A stretch of DNA of 64,000 nucleotides from Vibrio porteresiae DSM 19223. GTDB lineage: Bacteria; Pseudomonadota; Gammaproteobacteria; Enterobacterales; Vibrionaceae. Where the stretch lies: the NCBI RefSeq assembly GCF_024347055.1, contig NZ_AP024896.1:1302001-1366000 (forward strand), written 5' to 3'. Numbering within the stretch: the first letter of the stretch is position 1; every line of letters begins with the position of its first letter. The position numbers and the translations under genes were made by a program. Of the stretch, positions 34,472-43,159 are shown one piece after another. The notes beneath the pieces are model-generated. The model was not told the DNA's origin. It did no database searches and saw only the letters and a list, made by a program, of their open reading frames with translations.

Positions 34472-34801
34472 CACTTCTGAGTTTAAAAAATTAAACACAG
34501 GGGTGAAACCGAATTGCCATTGTATTGTGGCTGATTTGGGTCATGGCACTTGTGTTTAATGCATTATTAAACCGTCTCCAAGCCATGAGGTGTAAAGTAT
34601 CACGTTGTCACGCTACGTTGTTCTTTACACCTTTTTTTTGTCTGGTCGTTTTCTCCTCACCAAAATTCAAGATCTGATCTACTTCTCATCTTTATACATC
34701 CGTATAGTAAGCGTACTTATCAAATAGTGCATAGCAGCAAAAACTGATATAGTGAACCCTATAATACTTATAATTTTCAGATTGTTAGAAGCACAGATGT
34801 C
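34472..34801 (+). other. Spacer after the pectin operon
   Basis: 330 bases containing the operon terminator and then an AT-rich stretch likely to hold the promoter of the ROK regulator. No coding frame is recognised. Confidence 0.45.
34588..34639 (+). terminator. Rho-independent terminator of the pectin operon
   Basis: AGGTGTAAAG pairs with CTTTACACCT across a 25-base loop and is followed by eight T. Confidence 0.82.
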
Positions 34802-35971
34802 ATGATAGAACTGAATGGTAAAAACCAAGTCGTTAATTTACTTAGGCGGCAACCGCTTTCACGTGTTGATTTGGCAAAACAAACCGGCTTGGTGAAATCG
34901 TCACTGACCAAAATTACTCAGCAACTGCTTAATGATGGCATCATCGAAGAGATGACCGCCACCGAGCACACTCAAGAGTGCACCAAAGGACGTCCCAAAA
35001 CCGCCCTGTGTTTAGTGCCAAATATCCACTTTTCTCTGTGCTGTTATATCTCGATTGAAAGCTTTGTGGCGATTTTGATAGATCAAACCAACAAGATTCT
35101 TTGCCACCATGTTATACGCTGGGATTTACCCAAGGAGAAGCGTGTTTTTGGCGCGGCGCAAATCGTTGAGATGATCAAACAACATGGTGAAGAGCTGTGT
35201 CGCATCCAAGGGATCGAATTTTCTGAACTGAAAATCATCACCGTTGCTACCCAAGGGAAAATAGCCCAACACAGTGGTATGGTGCACTACAGCCAACTGC
35301 TGAAAGAGCGTCATTTCAATTTGGCGCAATACATTGAAGAACAAACTGGTCACGTGGCTAAAATCTTCAACATTGCTTACTGCTGCAGTGCGCAGTTGAA
35401 CGTGAGTTTTAGCCAACTCAACAGTTTTGTGGCACTACTGCTTGGCTATGGTTCTGGTATGGGCGTGGTGATCGATCAGCGAATCGCGCTGGGACCTGAT
35501 GGGACGGCACCAGAGATCAGCCATATGACCTACGACCGTCATGGGCGTGACTGCTATTGCGGTGCCAAAGGTTGCTGTGAAACCTATGTGACTTATCGTT
35601 CCATCATCGCAGAAATTGAGAAGCGTGTGGGTTATACCTTACCGGGCGCAGATGCTAAAGAGCAACTTCATCACATTGTGACGCTCTTAAATGAGCAGCA
35701 TCCAGACTATCTTGATGTGGTCAATGAAGCGGCCAATGTGATGGGCTTTATCATTTCACACTTTATGACGGTGTGGGATGTTCGCGACGTCATCATCAGT
35801 GGTGAAGTCGGCATTTTATTTGACTATCTCAAACCGCAAATTGAATATTACGTAGCCAATAATGGTGACTTTACCTTTGGCGCTACGCAGATCAATTTAT
35901 GGCAAGAGCGTGACTATAACATCGCCTTCTATGGTTTGATTGAACTGACCAATCGCTCCTATCACGTCTAA
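34802..35971 (+). CDS. ROK-family transcriptional regulator
   Basis: A 389-residue NagC/Mlc-type regulator. Residues 5-55 form a winged helix (QPLSRVDLAKQTGLVKSSLTKI is cut here to its core SRVDLAKQTGLVKSSLT). A ROK sugar-kinase-like domain follows with GYGSGMGVVID and the zinc motif CYCGAKGCCETY. The ligand should be a sugar or sugar phosphate. It lies between the pectin operon and the DUF1593 gene and may regulate either; no target site was identified. Confidence 0.87.
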   Translation: MIELNGKNQVVNLLRRQPLSRVDLAKQTGLVKSSLTKITQQLLNDGIIEEMTATEHTQECTKGRPKTALCLVPNIHFSLCCYISIESFVAILIDQTNKILCHHVIRWDLPKEKRVFGAAQIVEMIKQHGEELCRIQGIEFSELKIITVATQGKIAQHSGMVHYSQLLKERHFNLAQYIEEQTGHVAKIFNIAYCCSAQLNVSFSQLNSFVALLLGYGSGMGVVIDQRIALGPDGTAPEISHMTYDRHGRDCYCGAKGCCETYVTYRSIIAEIEKRVGYTLPGADAKEQLHHIVTLLNEQHPDYLDVVNEAANVMGFIISHFMTVWDVRDVIISGEVGILFDYLKPQIEYYVANNGDFTFGATQINLWQERDYNIAFYGLIELTNRSYHV

Positions 35972-36074
35972 ACAACCAACATTATCCTCTAAGTCAAACT
36001 GGTCTGCCTTTTATTGCCACTTTTCCAGTTACTTAGTGACAGCACGTTCTATTTAAGTGAATAACTCACCGAGT

Positions 36075-36104
36075 AACCAAAGCGGCAACACGACCGCTTT
36101 GGTT
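36075..36104. terminator. Hairpin between convergent genes
   Basis: AACCAAAGCGG pairs perfectly with CCGCTTTGGTT over an 8-base loop, between the converging ROK regulator and DUF1593 gene. Only short T-runs flank it; it probably terminates both directions weakly. Confidence 0.65.
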
Positions 36105-36112
36105 TCATATCG

Positions 36113-37672
36113 CTATTTATCTGAGACTTGAACAATCACGCGACGATAGGATGTCAGCTGCGGCTGACCATTATCTTTCACTTTCAAAATGATGTGTGCT
36201 TCTCCCCCATTAGGGCACTGAGCATCTGGCAAGGTTAACCAGCCATCGGCACACGCCTTATTGACCTTCACCACCGCTTTGCTTTGATCGCCTTGAGTCA
36301 CCGTCACATCCGCCATACCCGGCTGATTAGCCACACCGCTAAAGCCCGCTTCTTTGTAATTAAACCACTCATAACTCAAACGGTTGTTATCAGGATCATA
36401 GCTTTTAGAAGCATCTAAGGTGATGCGTTCACCTGGGTGCGCTTTGATGTACAGCACTTGACGAGTTTCATCGCCATTTACCACCGCTACCGGTTGGTGG
36501 TTAGCTTTAGCAAAAGGTTTAATTGTCCAATCCATGCGCGCAGCAAAGTCGTTTTGGAACTCATCACGCCAGCGCCAAATGGTCGCTTGGTCTGAAGTAT
36601 ATTCTTTACCATCGATACCTTTGACCGTATCAGCCGAGGTGATACGACCAAACCAGTCTCCACCTTGTGACCAAATAGAATGGGTTTCCCCATAAGGCTG
36701 ACGATAGATATAACGGCCGCCCCAGCCACCCCAACTTGGATTACGAAAACTGTTTAATCCGTTATCGGTCAAGCCAAGAAAGGCGGGGGTATCCCCTTCC
36801 ATGATAAACATGTATTTCAGATAGTGTTTGCCTAGTGGTCCTTTGCTACGAATGTTTTTCTCTAACCATTCGTTTGTCACCTGACTAAAATCGGCACCCG
36901 CACCATTTTTGTAATATTCATCCCCGGCGATCCCAGTCCAAGTTGCTGAACCATACTCTGCCCCATCTTGAGAAGAGGGTTTCACGACATAAAACAGTGC
37001 AGGGAAAGTACGGCGAATCCAAGGACCAGCATCGTCTTGGTCAGAAATGGAATAAACGCGCAATTTGGCCACAAACTTCTCGACCTCCTGATCACTACGC
37101 GTTGCTTTTACTTCATAAAGCGCCTGAGCTAAGGTGTTGGCTCCGCCCCAAACCGTGACCCAAATAGGTCGACTGTCCGGTTTATCAACTGCAGCAATGA
37201 GAGCCTGCGCTCCGGGTGAGGTTTTGCCCTTACCCACATCCTCCATTCCATAGCCAGGTTGTCCGGTATTAACCACCGATTTTAAGTCATCTGCCGTCGG
37301 CCAACCTTTCGCATTCAACAGCAAGTTAGGACGAACCTGTTCATACGCATCAATAATGTGGTTGATCGTGTCCTTTTCGCGTTTTGCTCGTTGCCAAACA
37401 GAGGTCGTTGCCACTAAGCCTTCGATTTTTAGCTCATTTGAATAGGTTAGTAGCCGCACCATCGACATTTGGTCATCTGGTTCATTGCCCATATCGGTCA
37501 GGACAAATATGCGCGCATGACCTGCATAGTTATCAATCTGATTGGGTTGGTAATTGTCGGCCATCGCTTGTGGCACTGCGAGGCCAAAAACCAAAGTCGT
37601 TGCCACAGCGAGTGCTGTCTTTTTCATGCCTGTGCGCCAACCGCCAGACGTAGTGAGTCCGCTCTTAAACAT
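36113..37672 (-). CDS. Secreted DUF1593 / Sde182-like nucleoside-hydrolase-fold protein
   Basis: A 519-residue exported protein. Residues 50-330 resemble DUF1593, a nucleoside-hydrolase-like fold: VLTDMGNEPDDQMSMVRLL has the acidic cluster that binds calcium in that fold. The last 110 residues form an Ig-like domain (LDASKSYDPDNNRLSYEWF) as in the cellulose-associated Sde182 proteins. The signal peptide is unusually long if the first Met is used; GGGA precedes that start, while the Met16 start has no clear ribosome site. Relatives are found in polysaccharide-utilisation loci. The substrate is unknown, perhaps a plant cell-wall glycoside. Confidence 0.82.
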   Translation of the reverse strand: MFKSGLTTSGGWRTGMKKTALAVATTLVFGLAVPQAMADNYQPNQIDNYAGHARIFVLTDMGNEPDDQMSMVRLLTYSNELKIEGLVATTSVWQRAKREKDTINHIIDAYEQVRPNLLLNAKGWPTADDLKSVVNTGQPGYGMEDVGKGKTSPGAQALIAAVDKPDSRPIWVTVWGGANTLAQALYEVKATRSDQEVEKFVAKLRVYSISDQDDAGPWIRRTFPALFYVVKPSSQDGAEYGSATWTGIAGDEYYKNGAGADFSQVTNEWLEKNIRSKGPLGKHYLKYMFIMEGDTPAFLGLTDNGLNSFRNPSWGGWGGRYIYRQPYGETHSIWSQGGDWFGRITSADTVKGIDGKEYTSDQATIWRWRDEFQNDFAARMDWTIKPFAKANHQPVAVVNGDETRQVLYIKAHPGERITLDASKSYDPDNNRLSYEWFNYKEAGFSGVANQPGMADVTVTQGDQSKAVVKVNKACADGWLTLPDAQCPNGGEAHIILKVKDNGQPQLTSYRRVIVQVSDK

Positions 37673-38423
37673 AGAGATTCCCGTTATGATTTGGATTAAA
37701 AAGGTAAGGAATGAAGAAATTTGGCTATTAGAATAATATGACCACTTAGTTCACCACTTGAATTATATGAAAATAAAATGAAAATTCAGAGAATTAGCTC
37801 ACACTAAACAAAGTTGCTTACCCGCTATTGCTTACCCGCTAAGGTGCTTGCTCACTAAGAGAGACGCCATCCGCTTACCATAACGGAGACTTCCGCTTTG
37901 GGTTTTACACACTGCTATTACAGATAAGAGCGCAGCTCTACTGTCATTATGTCGATGTCATCATTTAGAAATTTTAATTTCATTTTAGCCAGTAGATGGA
38001 ATTAATTTCGCCTCAAATCATTTCATTTTTCTTAACGGGTTATGACCTAAACTCTCACAGCACTGACGGTTTATTGGGTATACACTGCCTGTTCACACCA
38101 TCTCTGGATTCTCCTAACCTTCACTTTACCAGGCACTTTTTCTCAAACAAATACAGATATTCCAATGAATTAAAGTGAATAACGTCACACAACTGGGCAC
38201 GATTTGTGTGCAACAGCCAATCTTGGCAAGTTATCGCTCAAAATCCGGACTACCTCACAAACCACAAAATGAAAAACAAAAACCAATAAAATAATATTGA
38301 AATATTTATTTCGAATAATAGATTATCTCCAACGAATCGAGTTAATGATCCATAACAATGTGATGGCAGGACAAAATGCAGTGCAGTTTGCCAAGTCATC
38401 TCTCAGACACAAAAGGAATCCGT
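37673..38423. other. Gene-free region before iolA
   Basis: 751 bases without a supported gene. It holds a perfect 14-bp tandem duplication (TTGCTTACCCGCTA at 37814-37827 and 37828-37841), an AT-rich tract and the GAAAT-N4-ATTTC box before iolA. A short frame at 37996-38178 lacks homology cues. Confidence 0.5.
38299..38312. promoter_or_regulatory. GAAAT-N4-ATTTC box before iolA
   Basis: GAAATATTTATTTC has perfect GAAAT/ATTTC half-sites. The same motif occurs before iolC and iolD, so it is a candidate operator for the RpiR-type IolR encoded in the locus. It lies 112 bases before the iolA start. Confidence 0.6.
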
Positions 38424-39932
38424 ATGAATACTCTTGGTAATTTTATCGGCGGACGAGAACAACTCAGCACCAGTGGTTTGAGTGAGCCCGTTTACAATCC
38501 AGCCACAGGTGAAGTGATTCGTCATGTGACTCAAGGTGGCAAAGAAGATGTATTGGCAGCGATTGATGCCGCCGATAAAGCGTTTCCAGCTTGGTCTGCA
38601 ATGACTCCACTGCTCCGCGCCAGAATCCTATTCCAATTCAAAGAATTACTCGATGAAAACCGCGAAGAATTGGCACGCATTATCTCCGAAGAAAACGGCA
38701 AAGTGTTTTCCGATGCCCAAGGCGAATTAACTCGTGGTATTGAAGTGGTTGAATTTGCTTGCGGTATTCCACATCTACTCAAAGGCGAATACTCCAACAA
38801 TGTGGGTACCAGCGTGGATAGCTTCTCTGTCATGCAACCACTTGGGGTTGTTGCTGGTATCACTCCTTTCAACTTCCCAGCTATGGTACCTATGTGGATG
38901 TTCCCAGTAGCGCTTGCTTGTGGTAACACATTCGTACTGAAACCGCCTGTCACAGCTCCCTCTGCTGCAATGAAACTGGCTGAACTATTGAAAAAAGCTG
39001 GTTTGCCTGACGGTGTCTTTAACGTTATTCACAGCACCAATGAAAATGCGAGCATCCTTTCTGAAGATCCTCGTATCCAAGCAGTCAGCTTTGTTGGTTC
39101 TTCTGCCGTTGCGGATATCGTCTATAGCACCGCAAGCAAACATGGTAAACGTGTGCAAGCCTTTGGCGCAGCGAAAAACCATGCCATCGTTATGCCTGAC
39201 GCAGATTTGAACTCTTGTGTGGATGCCATCATGGGCGGCGCTTACGGTTCTGCAGGTGAACGTTGTATGGCTCTACCTATTGTCGTGACTGTCGGTGATG
39301 ACACAGCAGACAAATTGATCAGCCAACTTGTTCCGAAAGTGAAAGCATTAAGAGTGGGTGCAGGTCTTTTGGAAAAAGGCCAAAAAGACAACGACATGGG
39401 TCCACTAATTTCTAAAGCTCATCAGGAAAAAGTGTTAGGTTACATCAACATTGGTGAACAAGAAGGTGCTAAATTGTTGGTCGATGGTCGCCATATTGAC
39501 GTGGCTGGTTATCCAAACGGCTACTTTGTTGGCGGTACTCTCTTCGACCATGTCAAACCTGGCATGCGCATTCACCGCGAAGAGATCTTCGGTCCAGTAC
39601 TGGGCATTATCCGCGCTCCAGATTATGAAACTGCCTTGGAAATCGTCAACAGCAGCGAATTTGGTAACGGTAGCGCCATCTTTACCCAAAATGGTCACTA
39701 CGCTCGTGATTTCACTATGCGCGTTCAAGCCGGTATGGTGGGGGTTAACGTCCCAGTGGCTGTACCTATGGCATACCACTGTTTCGGTGGTTGGAAACGT
39801 TCAATCTTTGGTGCGCTCCACGTTCATGGACCAGATGGCGTGCGTTTCTATACTCGCATGAAAACCATCACCACTCGTTGGCCAGATGGCAAACAAAGCA
39901 TTGCTGAATTTAGCATGCCAACACTCGGTTAA
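38424..39932 (+). CDS. iolA: Methylmalonate-semialdehyde dehydrogenase IolA (CoA-acylating)
   Basis: A 502-residue aldehyde dehydrogenase converting malonate semialdehyde to acetyl-CoA at the end of inositol breakdown. ITPFNFPAMVPMWMFP, Cys281 in GSAGERCMA and the MMSDH-specific arginines Arg104 and Arg280 are present, as is the C-terminal GPDGVRFYTR. At 173-177 it reads KPPVT where the family has KPSER, so the Glu that normally contacts NAD ribose is Val176. The start at 38424 follows AAAGGA. It forms a unit with iolB. Confidence 0.9.
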   Translation: MNTLGNFIGGREQLSTSGLSEPVYNPATGEVIRHVTQGGKEDVLAAIDAADKAFPAWSAMTPLLRARILFQFKELLDENREELARIISEENGKVFSDAQGELTRGIEVVEFACGIPHLLKGEYSNNVGTSVDSFSVMQPLGVVAGITPFNFPAMVPMWMFPVALACGNTFVLKPPVTAPSAAMKLAELLKKAGLPDGVFNVIHSTNENASILSEDPRIQAVSFVGSSAVADIVYSTASKHGKRVQAFGAAKNHAIVMPDADLNSCVDAIMGGAYGSAGERCMALPIVVTVGDDTADKLISQLVPKVKALRVGAGLLEKGQKDNDMGPLISKAHQEKVLGYINIGEQEGAKLLVDGRHIDVAGYPNGYFVGGTLFDHVKPGMRIHREEIFGPVLGIIRAPDYETALEIVNSSEFGNGSAIFTQNGHYARDFTMRVQAGMVGVNVPVAVPMAYHCFGGWKRSIFGALHVHGPDGVRFYTRMKTITTRWPDGKQSIAEFSMPTLG

Positions 39933-39952
39933 ACTAACACAAGGAGTCTCCA

Positions 39953-40774
39953 GTGAGTCAATTACTATCGAAATACCACGCACCAAATGGGGAAGGCCTT
40001 ATTCAACATATCACACCAGAAAATGCTGGTTGGAAGTATGTCGGGTTTGATGCGTATCAGCTCACCCAAGGTCAAATTATCACGCTGGAAAGCGGTGATC
40101 GTGAGTTATGTTTGGTTCTGATTTCAGGCAAAGCCAAAGTGCACACCACTAAAGCCAATTTTGGCGAAATTGGACAGCGCATGGATGTGTTTGAAAAAAT
40201 TCCAGCTTACTCCGTCTATGTACCTCACAACGATAAAGTGATTGTGGAAGCGACGACAAAACTGGAGTTAGCCGTATGCAGTGCACCAAGTAATGGTAAA
40301 TTACCTGCCCGTCTTATCGGCCCAGATGATGTGGGTGTGGAATATCGTGGCAAAGGGCGCAATCAGCGTCATGTGCAGAACATTCTGCCAGAAACTGAGC
40401 CTGCCGATAGCCTCTTGGTTGTTGAAGTGTATACTGCTGAAGGCGCAACAAGCTCTTATCCAAGCCACAAGCACGATACCGGTTCAGACACCGAAACCTA
40501 CTTGGAAGAGACCTACTATCACCGTCTCAACCCTAGCCAAGGTTTCTGCCTACAACGTGTCTATACCGACGATCTCTCTTTGGACGAAACCATGGCGGTA
40601 TACGATCACGATGTCGTCAAAGTACCTCGTGGCTACCACCCTGTCGCTATGCTAGCAGGATACGATGGTTATTATTTGAATGTGATGGCCGGTCCTATTC
40701 GTCAATGGAAGTTCACTTGGGAAAAAGACCACGCTTGGATCAATACCGACGCCTACCCTAAAAAAGACTCATAA
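39953..40774 (+). CDS. iolB: 5-deoxy-glucuronate isomerase IolB
   Basis: A 273-residue bicupin that isomerises 5-deoxy-glucuronate to 5-dehydro-2-deoxygluconate, the step before phosphorylation by IolC. The metal-binding cupin region SSYPSHKHDTGSDTETYLEETYY is represented by SYPSHKHDT and EETYYHR. PRGYHPVAMLAGYDGYYLNV completes the signature. It starts 20 bases after iolA and ends at a strong terminator. Confidence 0.95.
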   Translation: MSQLLSKYHAPNGEGLIQHITPENAGWKYVGFDAYQLTQGQIITLESGDRELCLVLISGKAKVHTTKANFGEIGQRMDVFEKIPAYSVYVPHNDKVIVEATTKLELAVCSAPSNGKLPARLIGPDDVGVEYRGKGRNQRHVQNILPETEPADSLLVVEVYTAEGATSSYPSHKHDTGSDTETYLEETYYHRLNPSQGFCLQRVYTDDLSLDETMAVYDHDVVKVPRGYHPVAMLAGYDGYYLNVMAGPIRQWKFTWEKDHAWINTDAYPKKDS

Positions 40775-40793
40775 GTGTGCTTACTTATGTTTT

Positions 40794-40828
40794 GCGGCCA
40801 ACTCGTCACCCGATTGGCCGCTTTTTTT
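40794..40828 (+). terminator. Rho-independent terminator of iolAB
   Basis: GCGGCCAA pairs with TTGGCCGC over a 12-base loop and is followed by seven T. Confidence 0.9.
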
Positions 40829-40882
40829 GTCCGTTTTATAACGAACCATCGAACAAAGTAGCGACTAAAGAAATCACGACGC

Positions 40883-41075
40883 TGCTTGCACCACATCAAA
40901 TCCAGCAGCTTGCCACTCGTTGATGCCGTGGATATTTGAAGCGTATGGCGAATGCAGCCAGATCGTATGGCAATTTCTCACCCTGAGCATGCCACAATGG
41001 TTGGTGATCATTTTTATCGGAAACTTAATCGCGGGGCTTGTGGTGACCATGAGTCAGTTCAGCAAAAAAGCGTAA
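40883..41075 (+). pseudogene. dsbB: dsbB remnant (3' fragment)
   Basis: From the ATG at 40923 a 50-codon frame reads GECSQIVWQFLTLSMPQW, LVIIFIGNLIAGLVV and MSQF, matching the C-terminus of DsbB (GDCAERQWDFLGLEMPQW... SQ), the membrane oxidase of DsbA. The preceding LPLV lies in another frame at 40910-40921, one base out, so a frameshift or small deletion separates it from the rest. The first four-fifths of the gene, including the CxxC pair, is absent. It has no ribosome site. This is a decayed fragment left between iolB and the alcohol dehydrogenase; its left edge is uncertain. Confidence 0.78.
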
Positions 41076-41092
41076 TCGCTCGCACAAACAAC

Positions 41093-41118
41093 AAAGGGTA
41101 GCTTACCGCTACCCTTTT
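41093..41118. terminator. Bidirectional terminator
   Basis: AAAGGGTAGC pairs with GCTACCCTTT over a 5-base loop, ending in TTTT on the plus strand. It serves the remnant or the convergent dehydrogenase gene ending at 41153. Confidence 0.72.
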
Positions 41119-41152
41119 ACTGAACTCTTTATATTTTCTTCATTAGGTTGGG

Positions 41153-42199
41153 TTATTCACTCAGTGACGACATATCAATCACGAAACGGTGTGCCAAATC
41201 CCCTTGAGCCAAACGGGCAAACGCATCGTTGATCTCTTCCATTTTGATCATTTCACACTCTGGGTACACGTCGTGCTCAGCGCAAAAATCCAACACTTCT
41301 TGAGTTTCTTTGATACCGCCAATAAGCGATCCCGCAACACGGCGACGTCCCATGACCAAAGGAATCGACATTAATTCCTCTAGAGGGCCAATCTGACCCA
41401 CCATCACAAGCGAACCATCAATATCCAATAATGGAGTGTATAGGTTTAAGTCGTGTTTTGTCGGCACGGTATCGATAATTAGATCAAATGAGTTTGCCGC
41501 TTCTGCCATTGCATCCGCGTTACTTGAAGCAAGCAGTGATTTCGCACCTAATGCTTTGGCTTCCTCTTCTTTCTTATTTGAACGGCTGATAGCGGTCACT
41601 TCAGCGCCCATCGCCACCGCCAATTTCACCGCCATATGCCCCAAACCGCCAAGGCCAATCACGCCAACACGAGAACCTTTTTGAACATTCCAAGTACGCA
41701 GTGGCGAGAAAGTTGTAATACCGGCACACAAAATAGGCGCAGCGCGCGACATATCCATCCCTTGCGGAATGCGCAGTACAAACTCTTCACGCACAACAAT
41801 GTGTTTTGAGTAACCACCTTGAGTGATAATGCCGTTGATACGATCTGGCGAACCGTACGTTGGCGTCATACCGTTGCGACAATACTGCTCTTCGTGATTG
41901 TGGCATTGATCGCACTCTTGGCAACTGTCGACCATACAGCCAACCGCAACGTTTTCGCCCACTTTATAGTGTTTAACGTCGCTGCCAATCGCCGTAACCA
42001 CACCGACAATTTCATGCCCTGGAATCAATGGATAAGGTTGAGGTCCCCAGTCACCATTCACTGTGTGCAAATCTGAGTGGCACACACCACAGTAGGTGAT
42101 TTCAATAGCAACATCATTTGCGCGGAGATCACGACGTTCAAAGTGATATGGAACGAGTTCTGAATCGGCTGAATGTGCCGCATAACCAACTGTTTTCAT
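41153..42199 (-). CDS. Zinc-dependent NAD(P) alcohol dehydrogenase (YahK/CAD type)
   Basis: A 348-residue medium-chain dehydrogenase. Catalytic zinc ligands lie in CGVCHSDLH, then GHE; the structural zinc site is CQECDQCHNHEEQYC; the nucleotide fold has GLGGLGHMAVKLA. It resembles YahK and cinnamyl-alcohol dehydrogenases, broad aldehyde reductases using NADPH. It is placed inside the iol locus, but no inositol step needs it, so it is probably an unrelated insertion. Confidence 0.9.
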   Translation of the reverse strand: MKTVGYAAHSADSELVPYHFERRDLRANDVAIEITYCGVCHSDLHTVNGDWGPQPYPLIPGHEIVGVVTAIGSDVKHYKVGENVAVGCMVDSCQECDQCHNHEEQYCRNGMTPTYGSPDRINGIITQGGYSKHIVVREEFVLRIPQGMDMSRAAPILCAGITTFSPLRTWNVQKGSRVGVIGLGGLGHMAVKLAVAMGAEVTAISRSNKKEEEAKALGAKSLLASSNADAMAEAANSFDLIIDTVPTKHDLNLYTPLLDIDGSLVMVGQIGPLEELMSIPLVMGRRRVAGSLIGGIKETQEVLDFCAEHDVYPECEMIKMEEINDAFARLAQGDLAHRFVIDMSSLSE

Positions 42200-42712
42200 G
42201 TTTGGATATCCTTACTGGTTGATTGCATTCATGAGCATACATTGATAAGACATTGATTAGCTTATGCTGTTACTCACCTTACTATCCTACCGATGTCGCT
42301 ATGAGAAAACTTGCCTATTCTTCCAAGATCACTGCACAAAGTTATCGAATTGTTATTTGCTGCCTTAACATCACAAACTTGATAACAATCACCTTGATAG
42401 CGTGTCTATCTTAGGCAAAGTGGTCAATTTAACGGTAGTGATCACATCATTGTCGCTATCAGTATAGCGGTTCTAACCCCGTTTTCAGTCATACAACATT
42501 GCCTAATCACAATTCGCTACGAAAGACGACGGGAAATACATGGCATCAGAATGTACTGACCAAGACCGCTGACAAAGAGAAAGCTGAACTAGGCATGAGA
42601 AGTAAAGCGTGAGAAGTAAAGCGTGAGAAGTAAAACATAAGAAATAAAGAAAGACGCCGCGTGAAACCGCTGAGATAACAATAAGATTGGAGGTAGAAAA
42701 AGGGGGAAGAAA
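42200..42712 (-). other. Spacer between alcohol dehydrogenase and tRNA-Lys
   Basis: 513 bases without a supported gene, containing the 14-bp repeats at 42596-42651. Short frames here are not convincing. Confidence 0.45.
42596..42651. repeat. 14-bp degenerate tandem repeat, four copies
   Basis: TGAGAAGTAAAGCG at 42596 is repeated exactly at 42610, then with changes at 42624 (TGAGAAGTAAAACA) and 42638 (TAAGAAATAAAGAA). It lies about 60 bases beyond the 3' end of the tRNA gene. Confidence 0.85.
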
Positions 42713-42788
42713 TGGTAGGCCGTGCGGGGCTCGAACCCGCGACCGATTGATTAAGAGTCAACTACTCTACCAACTGAGTTAACGACCT
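42713..42788 (-). tRNA. tRNA-Lys (anticodon CUU)
   Basis: A 76-base cloverleaf including encoded CCA. Acceptor AGGTCGT/ACGGCCT with one U-G pair, D stem ACTC/GAGT, anticodon stem GTTGA/TCAAT, loop CTCTTAA, and T arm GCGGG-TTCGAGC-CCCGC with discriminator A. The anticodon at 42753-42755 is CUU, reading AAG. It resembles enterobacterial tRNA-Lys(UUU) but starts with A1-U72 instead of G1-C72. A single CUU isoacceptor is unusual for vibrios, which normally rely on UUU. Confidence 0.93.
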
Positions 42789-43159
42789 ACTGTAGTGCCA
42801 GAATCACTTTCAGTGTAATTCTGCGTTCAGCTTTAAAAGCCTGCAATAACAATCACTTGCGCTTGCCGCCCTAACGCTGTGACAACAAAATAGATCTATC
42901 CAATGCCTGTGTCAACAACAAAAATAAAAAACTAACTAATTGTTTCTTAGCCCTTATTTACCTAATTATTGAACAAATCATTCTTGTAAAAATTGATAAA
43001 TGGCAGTGATGAATACGCAATTAATTGCATTTATGAAAAATGGAGATTCAAGAATGAAAAATCGGCCTCAAGAGATCATCTTGAGGCCGATTATCTATCC
43101 TATCCAGTTGGGACACGATTTTACTCAGTGGTTCTTCCCCATCCATCGACTGAAAAGCG
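42789..43159 (-). other. Spacer between tRNA-Lys and iolR
   Basis: 371 bases; it contains the iolR terminator and otherwise AT-rich sequence without a credible gene. Confidence 0.45.
43057..43092 (-). terminator. Rho-independent terminator of iolR
   Basis: AATCGGCCTCAAG pairs perfectly with CTTGAGGCCGATT (13 bp, 7-base loop) and is followed on the minus strand by TTTTCAT. It lies 68 bases after the stop. Confidence 0.85.

Noticed and set aside
37996..38178. 60-codon frame in the spacer before iolA
   Set aside because: No ribosome site, low-complexity composition and no family signal.
38194..38212. TGGGCACGATTTGTGTGCA resembling a sigma-54 promoter before iolA
   Set aside because: GG and GC are 12 bases apart; sigma-54 needs 10. 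No activator site is nearby.
42546..42761. Minus-strand frame running through the tRNA-Lys and the 14-bp repeat
   Set aside because: It translates a tRNA and a tandem repeat; not a credible protein.
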